The translations under genes were made by a program, and so were the position numbers. From Verrucomicrobiota bacterium (lineage in GTDB: Bacteria > Verrucomicrobiota > Verrucomicrobiia > Verrucomicrobiales > DEV007), in the NCBI GenBank assembly GCA_020630975.1, contig JAHDID010000004.1, forward strand, positions 1-55,679: 55,679 nt of DNA. Direction: 5' to 3'. Numbering within the stretch: the first letter of the stretch is position 1; every line of letters starts with the position of its first letter. Of this stretch, positions 7,995-16,336 are shown piece after piece. The notes beneath the pieces were generated by a model. The model had not been told where the DNA came from and made no database searches. It saw nothing but the letters and a program-made list of their open reading frames with translations.

Positions 7995-9713
7995 CTACTT
8001 CGCTCGCACAAACCAAGCCTTCACCCAGCTGGTGCGAGCCACATTTAGCCCACCAAATTCGACAATCTCGAACTGATCCTTCGGGAAGCGCCTAGCTACC
8101 TCAGCTTTATTATCTTCGAGTAGAGGCGCAGGCTCCCCTTTCCATTTAGCCATGATCGCTTTTTCGCCGATGCGCCATTCCTCGGTGCGGAAGATGCCGG
8201 CATGATTTTTATCGGATTTCAGCCACTCTACCGCAGAGTCAAAGTCACCACCGATCCGCCACTGCTCCCCACTCCAGTGATAAAATACCCAACTCGGCTC
8301 AGACATACCCTGCGCAGCATAGGCAGTCTCACCCGAATCATCAAACACACCCATCTCAGAGAGCTGTACCACAGGGTGGATCGAGCGGATATCACGGGTC
8401 ACGATATGAGTGACGATCGATGCACAGATCGGCACGACCAGCAGCAGTGGCCATCGGCTGAGCCGCTTTTGAGTGACGAGTAGTGCCACAGGCAGTCCCA
8501 CTCCCGAGAGCAGAGTGATGATGCCCAGCTTCACGACCAGCCCATGCATAGCATCCATCGGCTCGGGAAAGATCCGCAGCACCCCAGCCAGAATGATGAC
8601 TAGTGAGACAAAGCCCAAAACACCGACCACACTCCAAAACCAACGCCGCCGTAGCTGAGTGTCCAGAGGAGCCAGCTTGCCATCGGCAAAGAGCAGCAGC
8701 ATCAGCCCTGGGAAGCCTGGCAAGATGTAATGCGGCAACTGGGTCGCATAGAGGGCAAAAACGATAAACGGCGCGATGAACCAAGCTGTGAGAAATGCCC
8801 GTTTGCGATCGGCACGCATCAAATGCCGACTGGCAAACACCGTGCCCGGCAAAAAAGCACTCCATGGCAGCAGACTGATAAACCCGGTCACCAGATAATA
8901 GACCACCGGTATATTCACCCGCCCATTGAAGGCAGACACACCCCGCCTGACCACGTGCTCGCCCATACCCACATCCCAGTAGCCACCCTGAGTCTGAATG
9001 AGTGCATTGATCCCCCAGAGCGAGACAACCGCCGTAGCGATAAGGAGGCTCGTGACTGGCTGCAGCCGACGCCACGCAAAGCCCTGCCGCCCGAGCGGCC
9101 AACACCACAGACCTAAAGCCAAAATCGGAATAATCCAAGCCACCGGCCCTTTCGCCAAAAATCCAAACGCTAACCCGCCCACTAGCAGCCAATAGTAGGG
9201 CCCAAACCGCCTAGGCTCGTCTTCGGCAAATAGCAGCCGAGCGATCGCATACATCGTGATCGTGACACCCAGCAGCATTGGCATATCAGCCACACACAGA
9301 CGACTGTGCACCAGCACCTGCAGACAGATCTGCCAGGCCAGTGCAGACAGCAGCCCTATCACTCTCGAACCGTGGAGAAAGCTCCCAAACAGATAGATCA
9401 CGTAAGCCGTGAGAATACTGGCGAATACCGAGTGCAGCCTAGCAGCCAGCTCAGTCTTGCCCAGTAGGTGATAGTGCGCACGCATCCACCAGTAGGTGAG
9501 CGGCGGCTTGTCGAAGCGGTAGCCCTTGTTGAAAAACGGGATGGTAAACTGCTCAGTCTCCATCATCTCCCAAGTCGCCTGAGCAAACTTCGGCTCATCG
9601 CGATCCATCAACGGTAGAGTCGCCGAACCTGGCAAATTCATCCACAGGCCCACCAAAACCAGCAGCAAAAAGCTCCACAGCCGACGCTCGGCCACTCTAA
9701 CAAACAACTCCTT
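7995..9713 (-). CDS. ArnT/PMT-type membrane glycosyltransferase (GT83-like)
   Basis: About 572 residues with roughly a dozen hydrophobic segments and a C-terminal periplasmic domain. The N-terminal loop carries the DRDEPKFAQ motif with the acidic residues typical of GT-C enzymes, followed by GYRFDKPPLTYW, as in ArnT and related lipid-linked sugar transferases. Such enzymes move a sugar from a polyprenyl phosphate onto lipid A, protein or glycan in the periplasm; the acceptor cannot be told here. The reading frame extends to a TTG at 9776, but a GTG at 9713 (VKELFVRVAERRLW) preceded by GGTGGG is the better start. It lies immediately downstream of the VOC gene on the same strand and converges with the PAP2 gene. 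Confidence 0.85.
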   Translation of the reverse strand, partial: KELFVRVAERRLWSFLLLVLVGLWMNLPGSATLPLMDRDEPKFAQATWEMMETEQFTIPFFNKGYRFDKPPLTYWWMRAHYHLLGKTELAARLHSVFASILTAYVIYLFGSFLHGSRVIGLLSALAWQICLQVLVHSRLCVADMPMLLGVTITMYAIARLLFAEDEPRRFGPYYWLLVGGLAFGFLAKGPVAWIIPILALGLWCWPLGRQGFAWRRLQPVTSLLIATAVVSLWGINALIQTQGGYWDVGMGEHVVRRGVSAFNGRVNIPVVYYLVTGFISLLPWSAFLPGTVFASRHLMRADRKRAFLTAWFIAPFIVFALYATQLPHYILPGFPGLMLLLFADGKLAPLDTQLRRRWFWSVVGVLGFVSLVIILAGVLRIFPEPMDAMHGLVVKLGIITLLSGVGLPVALLVTQKRLSRWPLLLVVPICASIVTHIVTRDIRSIHPVVQLSEMGVFDDSGETAYAAQGMSEPSWVFYHWSGEQWRIGGDFDSAVEWLKSDKNHAGIFRTEEWRIGEKAIMAKWKGEPAPLLEDNKAEVARRFPKDQFEIVEFGGLNVARTSWVKAWFVRAK

Positions 9714-9779
9714 CACGATGCGCCCACCAAAATAGCCATAGCGACCGATGGCAAACGAACTTTTAGCCCAAAACAAAGG

Positions 9780-10151
9780 CTACACTGCCCGATGCTGCAG
9801 GCCAAAAGCATTGCCCTCGGGGTCGATCGCCTCCAGCAACTCGACTCCAGGTGCGATCTCGCGGATCTCTCCTACTGGCACCCCCATCAGCGACAGGACC
9901 TCTCGCGATGCCCGGATATCGCCCACACTGAAGACAAAGTGAGGCGACTCCGCTGCCGCTTGGCGCTTACTACAGCTCCGCAGTGCGAGCTGACACCCAC
10001 CGCCAGAGTCGAGCAATACCGACTTCTGCCCCTTAAATGATTGAGCACCAGCAGGATAAGCCACTTTCAGATGCAACACATCTCGGTAAAACCCCACTTG
10101 GGAGTCCATATCCTTCACGTACAAAATCACTTCTGACAGTCCCTCGATCAC
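9780..10151 (-). CDS. VOC-superfamily protein (glyoxalase/bleomycin-resistance fold)
   Basis: A 123-residue protein with the two beta-alpha-beta-beta-beta modules of the vicinal oxygen chelate fold: VILYVKDMDSQVGFYRDVL at the start of the first and HFVFSVGDIRASREVLSL in the second. The end, DPEGNAFGLQH, contains the usual DPDGN-type turn. Metal ligands cannot be assigned safely. VOC proteins include glyoxalase I, dioxygenases and antibiotic-binding proteins, so the substrate is unknown. The start is a GTG. It sits directly before the GT83-like gene on the same strand and may be co-transcribed, with no evident functional link. Confidence 0.8.
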   Translation of the reverse strand: MIEGLSEVILYVKDMDSQVGFYRDVLHLKVAYPAGAQSFKGQKSVLLDSGGGCQLALRSCSKRQAAAESPHFVFSVGDIRASREVLSLMGVPVGEIREIAPGVELLEAIDPEGNAFGLQHRAV

Positions 10152-10268
10152 GAGAGTCAGTGTAAGGACACAGCACCTTTTTTGCTGCTCCGTGATTGCG
10201 CACAGGCCGCCCGCGATTGCGCATTACCGATTCTAGGAATTGCAAAATCCCAGTCGCTTATTTCATTC

Positions 10269-10322
10269 TAATAATCACTTTTGATTATTATTTTTATAAA
10301 AATTATTGATTATGATTTTTAT
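10269..10322. promoter_or_regulatory. AT-rich double palindrome upstream of the 3D-domain gene
   Basis: Two inverted repeats lie in a strongly AT-rich island. TAATAATCA (10269-10277) and TGATTATTA (10282-10290) are separated by CTTT. ATAAAAAT (10296-10303) and ATTTTTAT (10315-10322) flank an 11-base centre. The island ends about 20 bases before the next start codon and stands out against the GC-rich surroundings, so it is a likely promoter or operator region. Confidence 0.5.
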
Positions 10323-10342
10323 TTAGGTTATGGTTTCTCATC

Positions 10343-11092
10343 ATGAGAGCAATTCTATTTCCAATTTTAATAATCTTACTAATGTTGGGAGCCAACTCTG
10401 TCTGGGGCTTCGAGTATGAGCAGCGCGCCCAAAAAGTTCGCATGACTGCGTATACCCACAGCGAGGATGATCACGTGAAGTGGGGCAAAAAGACTGCCAG
10501 CGGCAGCGACCTCAGATATGAGAAGACCTACACCTCTGCAGCGACTGACTGGTCCTGGCTCCCTCTCGGCACCGAATTCCGCATCAAAGGCACCAACCGC
10601 CACTACGTGGTCGACGACTATGGCAGTGCTTTGGTCAACAAGAAGACCATCGACCTCTACTTCCCTAGCCGCACGATGATGAACCAGTTTGGTATGGGCC
10701 ACTTCGACATCGTCATCACCAAACACGGCAGCTATGAGAAGAGCAAGAAGCGCCTAGAGTCCGCTGTAAAATGGGGCGCAGGCAAGCACGTGAAGATCAT
10801 GCTCTGGAAAATCAAAGAGAACGAGCGAATCAACAAGGGCAAGCCTGAGATCTACGAAGCCGTGCCCTCACTCGATGCCGAGCCAAATGAGAAGCTGATG
10901 GCCCGCCTTTCGATTCCCAAGTGGGAGTGGGATGACGCAGCTCCAGCCATCGGCGAGCCATGCCCCAAACAACCCACTTTAGTGAAGGCCAAAGCCGTAG
11001 CGTCTGATGACCCTCGACTGACAGTCTCCGCCACCACCAACAAAACGACCGACCTAGCCATGGTCGAGAAGAAAGATCGCCTCGAAGAATAA
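10343..11092 (+). CDS. Secreted 3D-domain protein (double-psi beta-barrel, MltA/Stp-like)
   Basis: A 249-residue exported protein with a signal peptide (about residues 1-22, ending SVWG). Residues about 33-125 form a 3D domain: VRMTAYTHSEDD, LPLGTEFRI and VVDDYGSALVNKKTIDLYF contain the conserved aspartates that name the domain. The same double-psi beta-barrel occurs in the catalytic part of lytic transglycosylase MltA and in resuscitation-promoting proteins, so a peptidoglycan-related role in the periplasm is likely. The C-terminal 120 residues are low-complexity and charged and match nothing I know. The gene has an AT-rich palindromic leader and is closed by a strong hairpin terminator at 11129-11156. 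Confidence 0.8.
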   Translation: MRAILFPILIILLMLGANSVWGFEYEQRAQKVRMTAYTHSEDDHVKWGKKTASGSDLRYEKTYTSAATDWSWLPLGTEFRIKGTNRHYVVDDYGSALVNKKTIDLYFPSRTMMNQFGMGHFDIVITKHGSYEKSKKRLESAVKWGAGKHVKIMLWKIKENERINKGKPEIYEAVPSLDAEPNEKLMARLSIPKWEWDDAAPAIGEPCPKQPTLVKAKAVASDDPRLTVSATTNKTTDLAMVEKKDRLEE

Positions 11093-11128
11093 CCGGAAGC
11101 GATACTTCCCTTAATTACCGCACAACAC

Positions 11129-11156
11129 AAAACGGGAGCTGCAAAGCTCCCGTTTT
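11129..11156. terminator. Intrinsic terminator, probably bidirectional
   Basis: A 12-bp perfect stem (AAAACGGGAGCT with AGCTCCCGTTTT) around a GCAA loop, ending in a T-run on the forward strand and, by symmetry, on the reverse strand. It lies 37 bases after the 3D-domain gene and also downstream of the converging serine-hydrolase gene, so it can serve both. Confidence 0.85.
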
Positions 11157-11230
11157 CTGTTGGTTTAAGCTCTAAATCACAGCGCCACTGTCTACCTGCG
11201 ATCTGGGTAAAGTCGGCAAACAATCTTCCC

Positions 11231-12112
11231 TTACAAGTTTAGCTGTTTCTTCATGCCATTGTACACGATCCCTGACACGCCACGGATCACATTGGCACGA
11301 GACGAAATCCAAGGACCATAGGAAGTATTCCGGCGTCCACTCTCGATGATACCGATCACCGTGTAGGCATGACGCCTGCCGTTTTTATCAACAGCATAGA
11401 TGATGCCCATATCACCACAGCACATTGCGGTGCTACCGGTCTTGTTGTAGACCTTGGTCCCCTTTGGCACTGCAGGCACCTTGGTGTAGAGGCGGTCAGA
11501 TCCTGGGAGATTCATGATTCGCTTCATCTCCGAGGAATGAGGCAGCCTGTCTTTCCACAGAGCATACAGAAACCGGCTGTAATCTTTGGCCGAAGCCTTG
11601 TTGCGATACGTCCGCCCACCACTGGGGATGTACTCCACCAGACTCATATTCTGACACAGGCTCGGGTAGTGAGCCTTCAGCAGCCGCTGAGTCGACACGG
11701 GACCTCCAGTCTGGCGCATCACCCAGTTAGTCGCATTATTATCGCTGACTTGGATCATACGCTCCATCTGGCGCTTGCTCTCAGGTCCATAGACCAGTTT
11801 ACCCGCCTTTACCTGATGGAAGAAAGCGAGTGCCAGATACGGCTTGATCATACTGGCAGCCTGCATCGGCACATTCTCATTGATCGAGACCAGTTTTTTA
11901 TCATTGGTGAAATCGTAGACCGACCACGCCGTGCGCTCATCGCCACGGAGTTTGCCCTGACTGCGGAGCTTTTTCACGTAGCGCTCGACCGCCAGCTCGA
12001 GGTCGCTATCGACCCCAGCATACAGCTGCCCAGCAGACGTGAATAGGAAAGTGATACCCAGGGCTAGCGCTAGCCCCAGACGACATGGTGTGTGTGTTCT
12101 AGAATGGCTCAT
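11231..12112 (-). CDS. Secreted serine hydrolase of the class A beta-lactamase/DD-peptidase fold
   Basis: A 293-residue exported protein with a signal peptide (hydrophobic stretch about 12-27, cleavage near LYAG). The three penicilloyl-serine motifs are present: SMIK at 87-90 (nucleophile Ser87, Lys90), SDN at 123-125 and KTG at 224-226. The class A omega-loop ExxLN with the deacylating glutamate is not visible between SDN and KTG, where the sequence reads SLVEYIPSGG. This argues against an efficient beta-lactamase and favours a peptidoglycan-acting or other serine hydrolase; that is inference. It converges with the 3D-domain gene and shares its terminator. Both neighbours being wall-related fits an envelope role. 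Confidence 0.8.
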   Translation of the reverse strand: MSHSRTHTPCRLGLALALGITFLFTSAGQLYAGVDSDLELAVERYVKKLRSQGKLRGDERTAWSVYDFTNDKKLVSINENVPMQAASMIKPYLALAFFHQVKAGKLVYGPESKRQMERMIQVSDNNATNWVMRQTGGPVSTQRLLKAHYPSLCQNMSLVEYIPSGGRTYRNKASAKDYSRFLYALWKDRLPHSSEMKRIMNLPGSDRLYTKVPAVPKGTKVYNKTGSTAMCCGDMGIIYAVDKNGRRHAYTVIGIIESGRRNTSYGPWISSRANVIRGVSGIVYNGMKKQLNL

Positions 12113-12299
12113 GGTAACGATCCCAAATACGGAACGGACGAAACCTAAGATTTATTAAGGAAATTTTTAAAAATCCTCTCTCCTAGTAACACCTGACTAC
12201 GATTTCCCAAATTTTCCACCACATCATGGAAAATCATAAACTTCACACCGTCCTCCAATGGTGCGAACCTTTCGCTATACCATCCCAGCGTCTCAGCCC

Positions 12300-13226
12300 C
12301 TACAGCAACAACGCCCCCTGCGGGACCAAATCAAACTTCGCAGGAAGATTACCTATCACCACGCCATCCACATCGACTGGTACGGGGTGCTCGGGATCGT
12401 CGCTCGATATCAAAATCGATTTCGTCCGGATCGAGGAAATGCCTTCGGTCACCTCCATGTCGTGATCTTCACGGATCGCTTTGAGACTTTTGAAAAACTT
12501 CGCCTTGGTGTAGTCGTGCACGATGATCACATCGAGGTAGCCATCGGCGTAGTCGGCATCGGGTGCGACCTTTAGGCCTCCGCCAAAATTGTTGCCATTG
12601 CAGATCGCCACACAATTGGCATCCCAAGTCATCGAGTACGGGCCGTCTGGTATCGATACATGTAGCGGAAACCGGCGGTGCATTAGACGGTTTTTGAAAA
12701 TCGACCAGTTGAAGGAAAGATCATCGCCGATCGCATTCAGCCAATCGGCCTTCTTATTGTCCTGACCGATCAGTGCCGACACCCCAGCACTCGCCGCATT
12801 GGCGAAGTAGCGCTTTTTCCCATCCGGAGTCATGACTCGACCGATGTCCATGGGCCTGGGCTGATTGCGAGTGATCCGGCTCATCGCTGCCATCAGGTGG
12901 TTTGGTACATCGGCTGTGCGCTGGATGTCGCCACCCATCGTAGTGGGCAGGATGCCTAGCCTGGGAGTCTCTACCACGGGATTGCCATCGGCATCGAAAA
13001 ATCCATTTACCGCGCCATTGATCGCCTCATCATCAGCAGCGACTAGCACGGCATCGGCGCCACTACTCAGAGCCATGCGGGAGATTTCTTCCGCCTGCTG
13101 CGCGGTCTCTACCTCGGAGACAGTGACGTCTTCGAGGCTCAGGGTGACAGCGTTGAGGATTTCGGTGCCGACACCCGTCTCCTTGCCCCCCGTGTAAGTG
13201 GAGCTCATGATCAAGTGGTGCTTCAT
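12300..13226 (-). CDS. Diacylglycerol-kinase-fold protein with a degenerate nucleotide-binding loop
   Basis: A 308-residue protein with the two-domain layout of bacterial lipid kinases (YegS/DgkB type): an N-terminal Rossmann-like catalytic domain and a C-terminal beta-rich domain containing ANAASAGVSALIG, AICNGNNFGGGLKVAPDADYADGYL and VDVDGVVIGNLPAKFDLVPQGALLL. The last two regions match the family very well. However, the hallmark GGDGTxxE loop reads AADDEAINGA at 63-72, and the following LGTGND motif reads TTMGGD at 95-100. The key glycines that hold ATP are therefore mostly absent. It may be a pseudokinase, a different nucleotide binder or a divergent active enzyme. It has no signal peptide and is divergent from gltX. 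Confidence 0.75.
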   Translation of the reverse strand: MKHHLIMSSTYTGGKETGVGTEILNAVTLSLEDVTVSEVETAQQAEEISRMALSSGADAVLVAADDEAINGAVNGFFDADGNPVVETPRLGILPTTMGGDIQRTADVPNHLMAAMSRITRNQPRPMDIGRVMTPDGKKRYFANAASAGVSALIGQDNKKADWLNAIGDDLSFNWSIFKNRLMHRRFPLHVSIPDGPYSMTWDANCVAICNGNNFGGGLKVAPDADYADGYLDVIIVHDYTKAKFFKSLKAIREDHDMEVTEGISSIRTKSILISSDDPEHPVPVDVDGVVIGNLPAKFDLVPQGALLL

Positions 13227-13325
13227 GTTGTGTTGTAGTCAGCTTACACAGATATTTAAGATTTCCAGATCTTTTTTTACCCCATATTCACTGGCATCCC
13301 GCCGAATCGAAGTGAAAATCCCCGC

Positions 13326-14687
13326 ATGACGGTTCGCACACGATTTGCTCCATCTCCCACAGGCTTTCTCCACATCGGCGGAGCTCGCACGGCCCTATAC
13401 AACTGGCTCTATGCTCGCAAGCACGGTGGCCAGTTTATCCTACGTGTGGAGGATACCGATGCAGCTCGCAGTACGGCCGAGTCTCAGGCGATCATCCTGA
13501 ATGGCCTGCGCTGGCTCGGCCTCGACTGGGATGAAGGTCCTGAAGTAGGCGGCGACCACGGTCCCTACTACCAGAGCGAGCGTTCCGCCATCTACGAGAG
13601 CTACCTGGAGAAACTCCAGTCTGCCGACTTGGTCTACGAGGACGAGGGTGCCCTGCGCTTCCGCGTGCCCGATCGCGACATCGTGGTCAAAGACGTGGTG
13701 TGTGGCGATGTATCCGTAAATCTCAAAGAGCAAGGCTCGCGCCGCTACGATGCCGAGCTGAAAAAAGAGGTCGATGCCAATCCAGACATCGTCATCCGTC
13801 GTCCCGATGGCAGCTTCATCTTCCATTTCGTAAACGTGGTAGACGACATCGAGATGGGCATGACTCACGTCCTGCGGGGCGAGGATCACCTATCGAATAC
13901 GCCCAAGCACATGGCTCTCTACGAGGCATTCGGTGCCGATGTGCCGACTTTTGCCCACATCCCGCTAAACCTGAATCCCGATGGCTCGAAGATGAGCAAA
14001 CGCAGCGAGGGTGCCAATATCTACGACTACATCGACCAAGGCTTCCTGCCATCGGCGGTGAATAACTACATGGCCCTACTCGGCTGGTCCTCTGGTGGCG
14101 ATCGCGAGATCTACCAGAGCCTCGACGAGCTGGTGGAGGACTTTGATCTGAGCGGGGTCAACAAAGCCAACTCAAAGTTCGACATCAAGAAATGTATCTG
14201 GGTGAATGCCGAGCACATCAAGGCGCTCGACGCGCCCGCTTTTGCCGAGGCTAGCGGCCCCTTCCTCGAGAAAGCCGGTATCGATACTAGCGACGCTCGC
14301 GTGCCAGCCGCGCTAGAGCTAGCCCGTGAGCGTGCCGAAAAACTCAGCGAAGTGCCCGCCGTGCTACTGCCGATCTTTCAGGACGATCTCGAGTACGACC
14401 GCGACTCCGTCGACAAAGTCGTCTCCAAAGACGGCATCGCCGAGGTGGTCTCGACACTCGCTGACTATCTCGAGAAAAATGACGACTGGCAGGGCGACGC
14501 CATCAAAGCCAGCATCAAAGACGCAGCCGCCTCGATCGGTGCCAAGATGGGTGCCTTCATGCTACCCTGCCGTGTCGCCGCCACTGGCAGCACAGCCGGA
14601 GCCGATCTAGTGCCGATGCTAGAGATGATCGGTCAGGAGAAAGCCGTGGCTAGAGTGCGTGCGTTTGCAGAGCAGTTTCTGGGGTAG
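13326..14687 (+). CDS. gltX: Glutamyl-tRNA synthetase (GltX)
   Basis: A class I aminoacyl-tRNA synthetase of 453 residues that charges tRNA with glutamate in the cytoplasm. The N-terminal RFAPSPTGFLHIGGARTAL contains the HIGH-type signature, and KMSKR appears intact at SKMSKRSEG in the middle. The VEDTD motif and the LRGEDHLSNTPKH segment are those of bacterial GluRS. The C-terminal third is the helical anticodon-binding domain. The length is slightly short of the usual 465-500 but complete. Whether it also charges tRNA-Gln (non-discriminating) cannot be decided by eye. It is a stand-alone gene with a hairpin after the stop. Confidence 0.96.
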   Translation: MTVRTRFAPSPTGFLHIGGARTALYNWLYARKHGGQFILRVEDTDAARSTAESQAIILNGLRWLGLDWDEGPEVGGDHGPYYQSERSAIYESYLEKLQSADLVYEDEGALRFRVPDRDIVVKDVVCGDVSVNLKEQGSRRYDAELKKEVDANPDIVIRRPDGSFIFHFVNVVDDIEMGMTHVLRGEDHLSNTPKHMALYEAFGADVPTFAHIPLNLNPDGSKMSKRSEGANIYDYIDQGFLPSAVNNYMALLGWSSGGDREIYQSLDELVEDFDLSGVNKANSKFDIKKCIWVNAEHIKALDAPAFAEASGPFLEKAGIDTSDARVPAALELARERAEKLSEVPAVLLPIFQDDLEYDRDSVDKVVSKDGIAEVVSTLADYLEKNDDWQGDAIKASIKDAAASIGAKMGAFMLPCRVAATGSTAGADLVPMLEMIGQEKAVARVRAFAEQFLG

Positions 14688-14704
14688 ATGGCCCAGCTGG
14701 AGCT

Positions 14705-14733
14705 ATAGGTCATATAGGGCCTATGCGACCTAT
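14705..14733. terminator. Hairpin between converging gltX and amidohydrolase genes
   Basis: ATAGGTC (14705-14711) pairs with GACCTAT (14727-14733); inside, ATAGGGCCTAT forms a second nested palindrome. There is no T-run, so it may protect 3' ends or act as a weak or factor-assisted terminator for both genes. Confidence 0.45.
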
Positions 14734-14751
14734 GGCAGTGCCTCTGCTCTG

Positions 14752-15594
14752 CTACAGCTCTAGTCCATAGGCACGCACCGCATTGCCGCCCCAGAAGTCG
14801 GCTTGCTCGGTGTCTGAGAGATCACTCGTCCAGCTGCGCACAGTCTCTACCCAGCGGGTGTAGTGGCTGCGTAGCAGGCACACAGGCCAGTCACTACCAA
14901 ACATGACTCGGCGCGGCCCAAAGGCCTGCCAGACAACTTGGAAATAGGGCTCCAGCATAGCTGCCGTCCACTCAGTGGTGGGTGCCACCTCGGTGACCAT
15001 ACCGCTGACCTTGCAGTAGACGTGCTCGCGCTCGGCTAATTTTTTGATGTTCTCCGCCCAGGCCGGATCCACCTCGGCAGAGGCGATTTCAGGTTTGGCG
15101 ATGTGGTCTAGCACAAAGACCTGCGCCGGGTGCTTGTCGACTAGCTGGATAGAATTCTCCAGTTGGTGGTGTTTGATCAATACATCGTACGTGAAGCCAA
15201 AATCGTGCAGCAGAGACACCCCTCGATTGAAATCTTCGCGCAGCCCATAGTCATCCGGCAGCCCCTGAAGCACCTCGCGCACGCCTAGGGCATATCCCTC
15301 TCCCTGCCCTGCAAAGGCGTCTAGACGGTGGCCCGCATCTGGTTTCGTCAGATCGATATAGCCGACCACTCCAGCGATGAATTTGTGCTTCTTGGCGTAG
15401 TCGAGCAGAAAGCCATTCTCCACCTCATGGGTCCTAGCCTGCACCGAGATCGCAGCATCGATGCCCGTGGCACTCAGATTTCCCTCCAGCTCAGCGGGCC
15501 CAAAATCGTGCCGCAGCACCTCCATCTCCTCAGAGATCCAGCCATATTGCTCTGGATCAAATGTCCAGAAGTGGTGATGTGCATCGATCTTCAT
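14752..15594 (-). CDS. Amidohydrolase-2 family lactonase (L-fuconolactonase-like)
   Basis: A 280-residue TIM-barrel metal hydrolase of the amidohydrolase-related group COG3618. The N-terminal DAHHHFW supplies the first metal-site histidines, FVLDHIAKP the next strand, and FGSDWPVCLL the catalytic aspartate near the C-terminus; this exact layout is that of L-fucono-1,4-lactonase and L-rhamnono-lactonase. Such enzymes hydrolyse sugar lactones in oxidative breakdown of fucose or rhamnose, sugars common in algal polysaccharides. This agrees with the sulfatase and glycan hydrolases elsewhere in the window, but no other pathway gene is adjacent. No signal peptide; cytoplasmic. Confidence 0.85.
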   Translation of the reverse strand: MKIDAHHHFWTFDPEQYGWISEEMEVLRHDFGPAELEGNLSATGIDAAISVQARTHEVENGFLLDYAKKHKFIAGVVGYIDLTKPDAGHRLDAFAGQGEGYALGVREVLQGLPDDYGLREDFNRGVSLLHDFGFTYDVLIKHHQLENSIQLVDKHPAQVFVLDHIAKPEIASAEVDPAWAENIKKLAEREHVYCKVSGMVTEVAPTTEWTAAMLEPYFQVVWQAFGPRRVMFGSDWPVCLLRSHYTRWVETVRSWTSDLSDTEQADFWGGNAVRAYGLEL

Positions 15595-15687
15595 AACTAA
15601 CCGTCTAAAAAGCTATCGGATGAAATGCGGCTTGGAAAGAGGCTTTTCCGCGCCACGCTCCTATGCCACTATGGCGACACACACACG

Positions 15688-16317
15688 ATGGACTGGGCCG
15701 AAATACAGCAGATCTTGGTACGAGCACTTAATCTGACAATCCCGCTGATAGCCGGACTGATCGGCGGCAGTATCGTCATGCTCCAAGCTCGAAAACGCTT
15801 GAGCAAACGCGACTTCCTCGACCGGGTGAACTTCTCACTCAACATCATCCAACATGGCCGCCTGCACCTGCGCACGATCATCGAGAAGCCCGCAACTGAA
15901 GTGTTTCTCAATCCAGCCATCATCAAAAAAGTCAGCCGTGCCTCCAAGAAAACGACTGCGAACGACCCTCTGCTACCCATCGGCAAGAAGAACGACTACT
16001 GGCTGTGCCTAAACGCCGCTCTCAATGAAGTGTCGGAAAAATTCGCCCACGGCTACATCCGCCAAGATATCACAGGCGATGCCCGCACCGAGACCTACGT
16101 CCTCTGCCTGACCTGCGAGGTATCCGATCACATGAATACTCGCAAGGTGCGAGTCATGATGATCAAAAAGTCCCTGCTAGAGTACTTCCCCACTGCCGAT
16201 CCAAAGGTGGATGCGGTGACCCACGCCACCCGTATACGCACCCTCCGCCAGCTATCCGAAGCCTACTCCAGCGGCCAGCGGGAGGAGTGTTTTATGGAGT
16301 TTGAGCTGAGTGTGTAG
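15688..16317 (+). CDS. Single-pass membrane protein of unknown function
   Basis: About 209 residues starting at MDWAEIQQ (ATG 15688). The open frame extends 21 residues further upstream, but that part is not protein-like. Residues about 12-32 form one membrane segment (LNLTIPLIAGLIGGSIVML), followed by a charged cytoplasmic domain containing several basic patches. No enzymatic motif is recognised. The gene diverges from the lactonase gene and converges with an AT-rich orphan. Function unknown; the topology suggests a membrane-tethered regulatory or structural protein, which is inference. Confidence 0.6.
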   Translation: MDWAEIQQILVRALNLTIPLIAGLIGGSIVMLQARKRLSKRDFLDRVNFSLNIIQHGRLHLRTIIEKPATEVFLNPAIIKKVSRASKKTTANDPLLPIGKKNDYWLCLNAALNEVSEKFAHGYIRQDITGDARTETYVLCLTCEVSDHMNTRKVRVMMIKKSLLEYFPTADPKVDAVTHATRIRTLRQLSEAYSSGQREECFMEFELSV

Positions 16318-16336
16318 TGCTCTAAACCACTTGTTT

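Noticed and set aside
8392-9192. 266-residue reverse-strand frame inside the GT83-like gene
   Set aside because: Out-of-frame shadow with no motif; the other frame has a full family match.
11369-12046. 225-residue forward frame over the serine hydrolase
   Set aside because: Antisense shadow; the gene on the other strand has three catalytic motifs and a signal peptide.
11231-12112. Antibiotic-resistance beta-lactamase
   Set aside because: No ExxLN glutamate is visible in the omega loop, and the gene sits among wall-metabolism genes.
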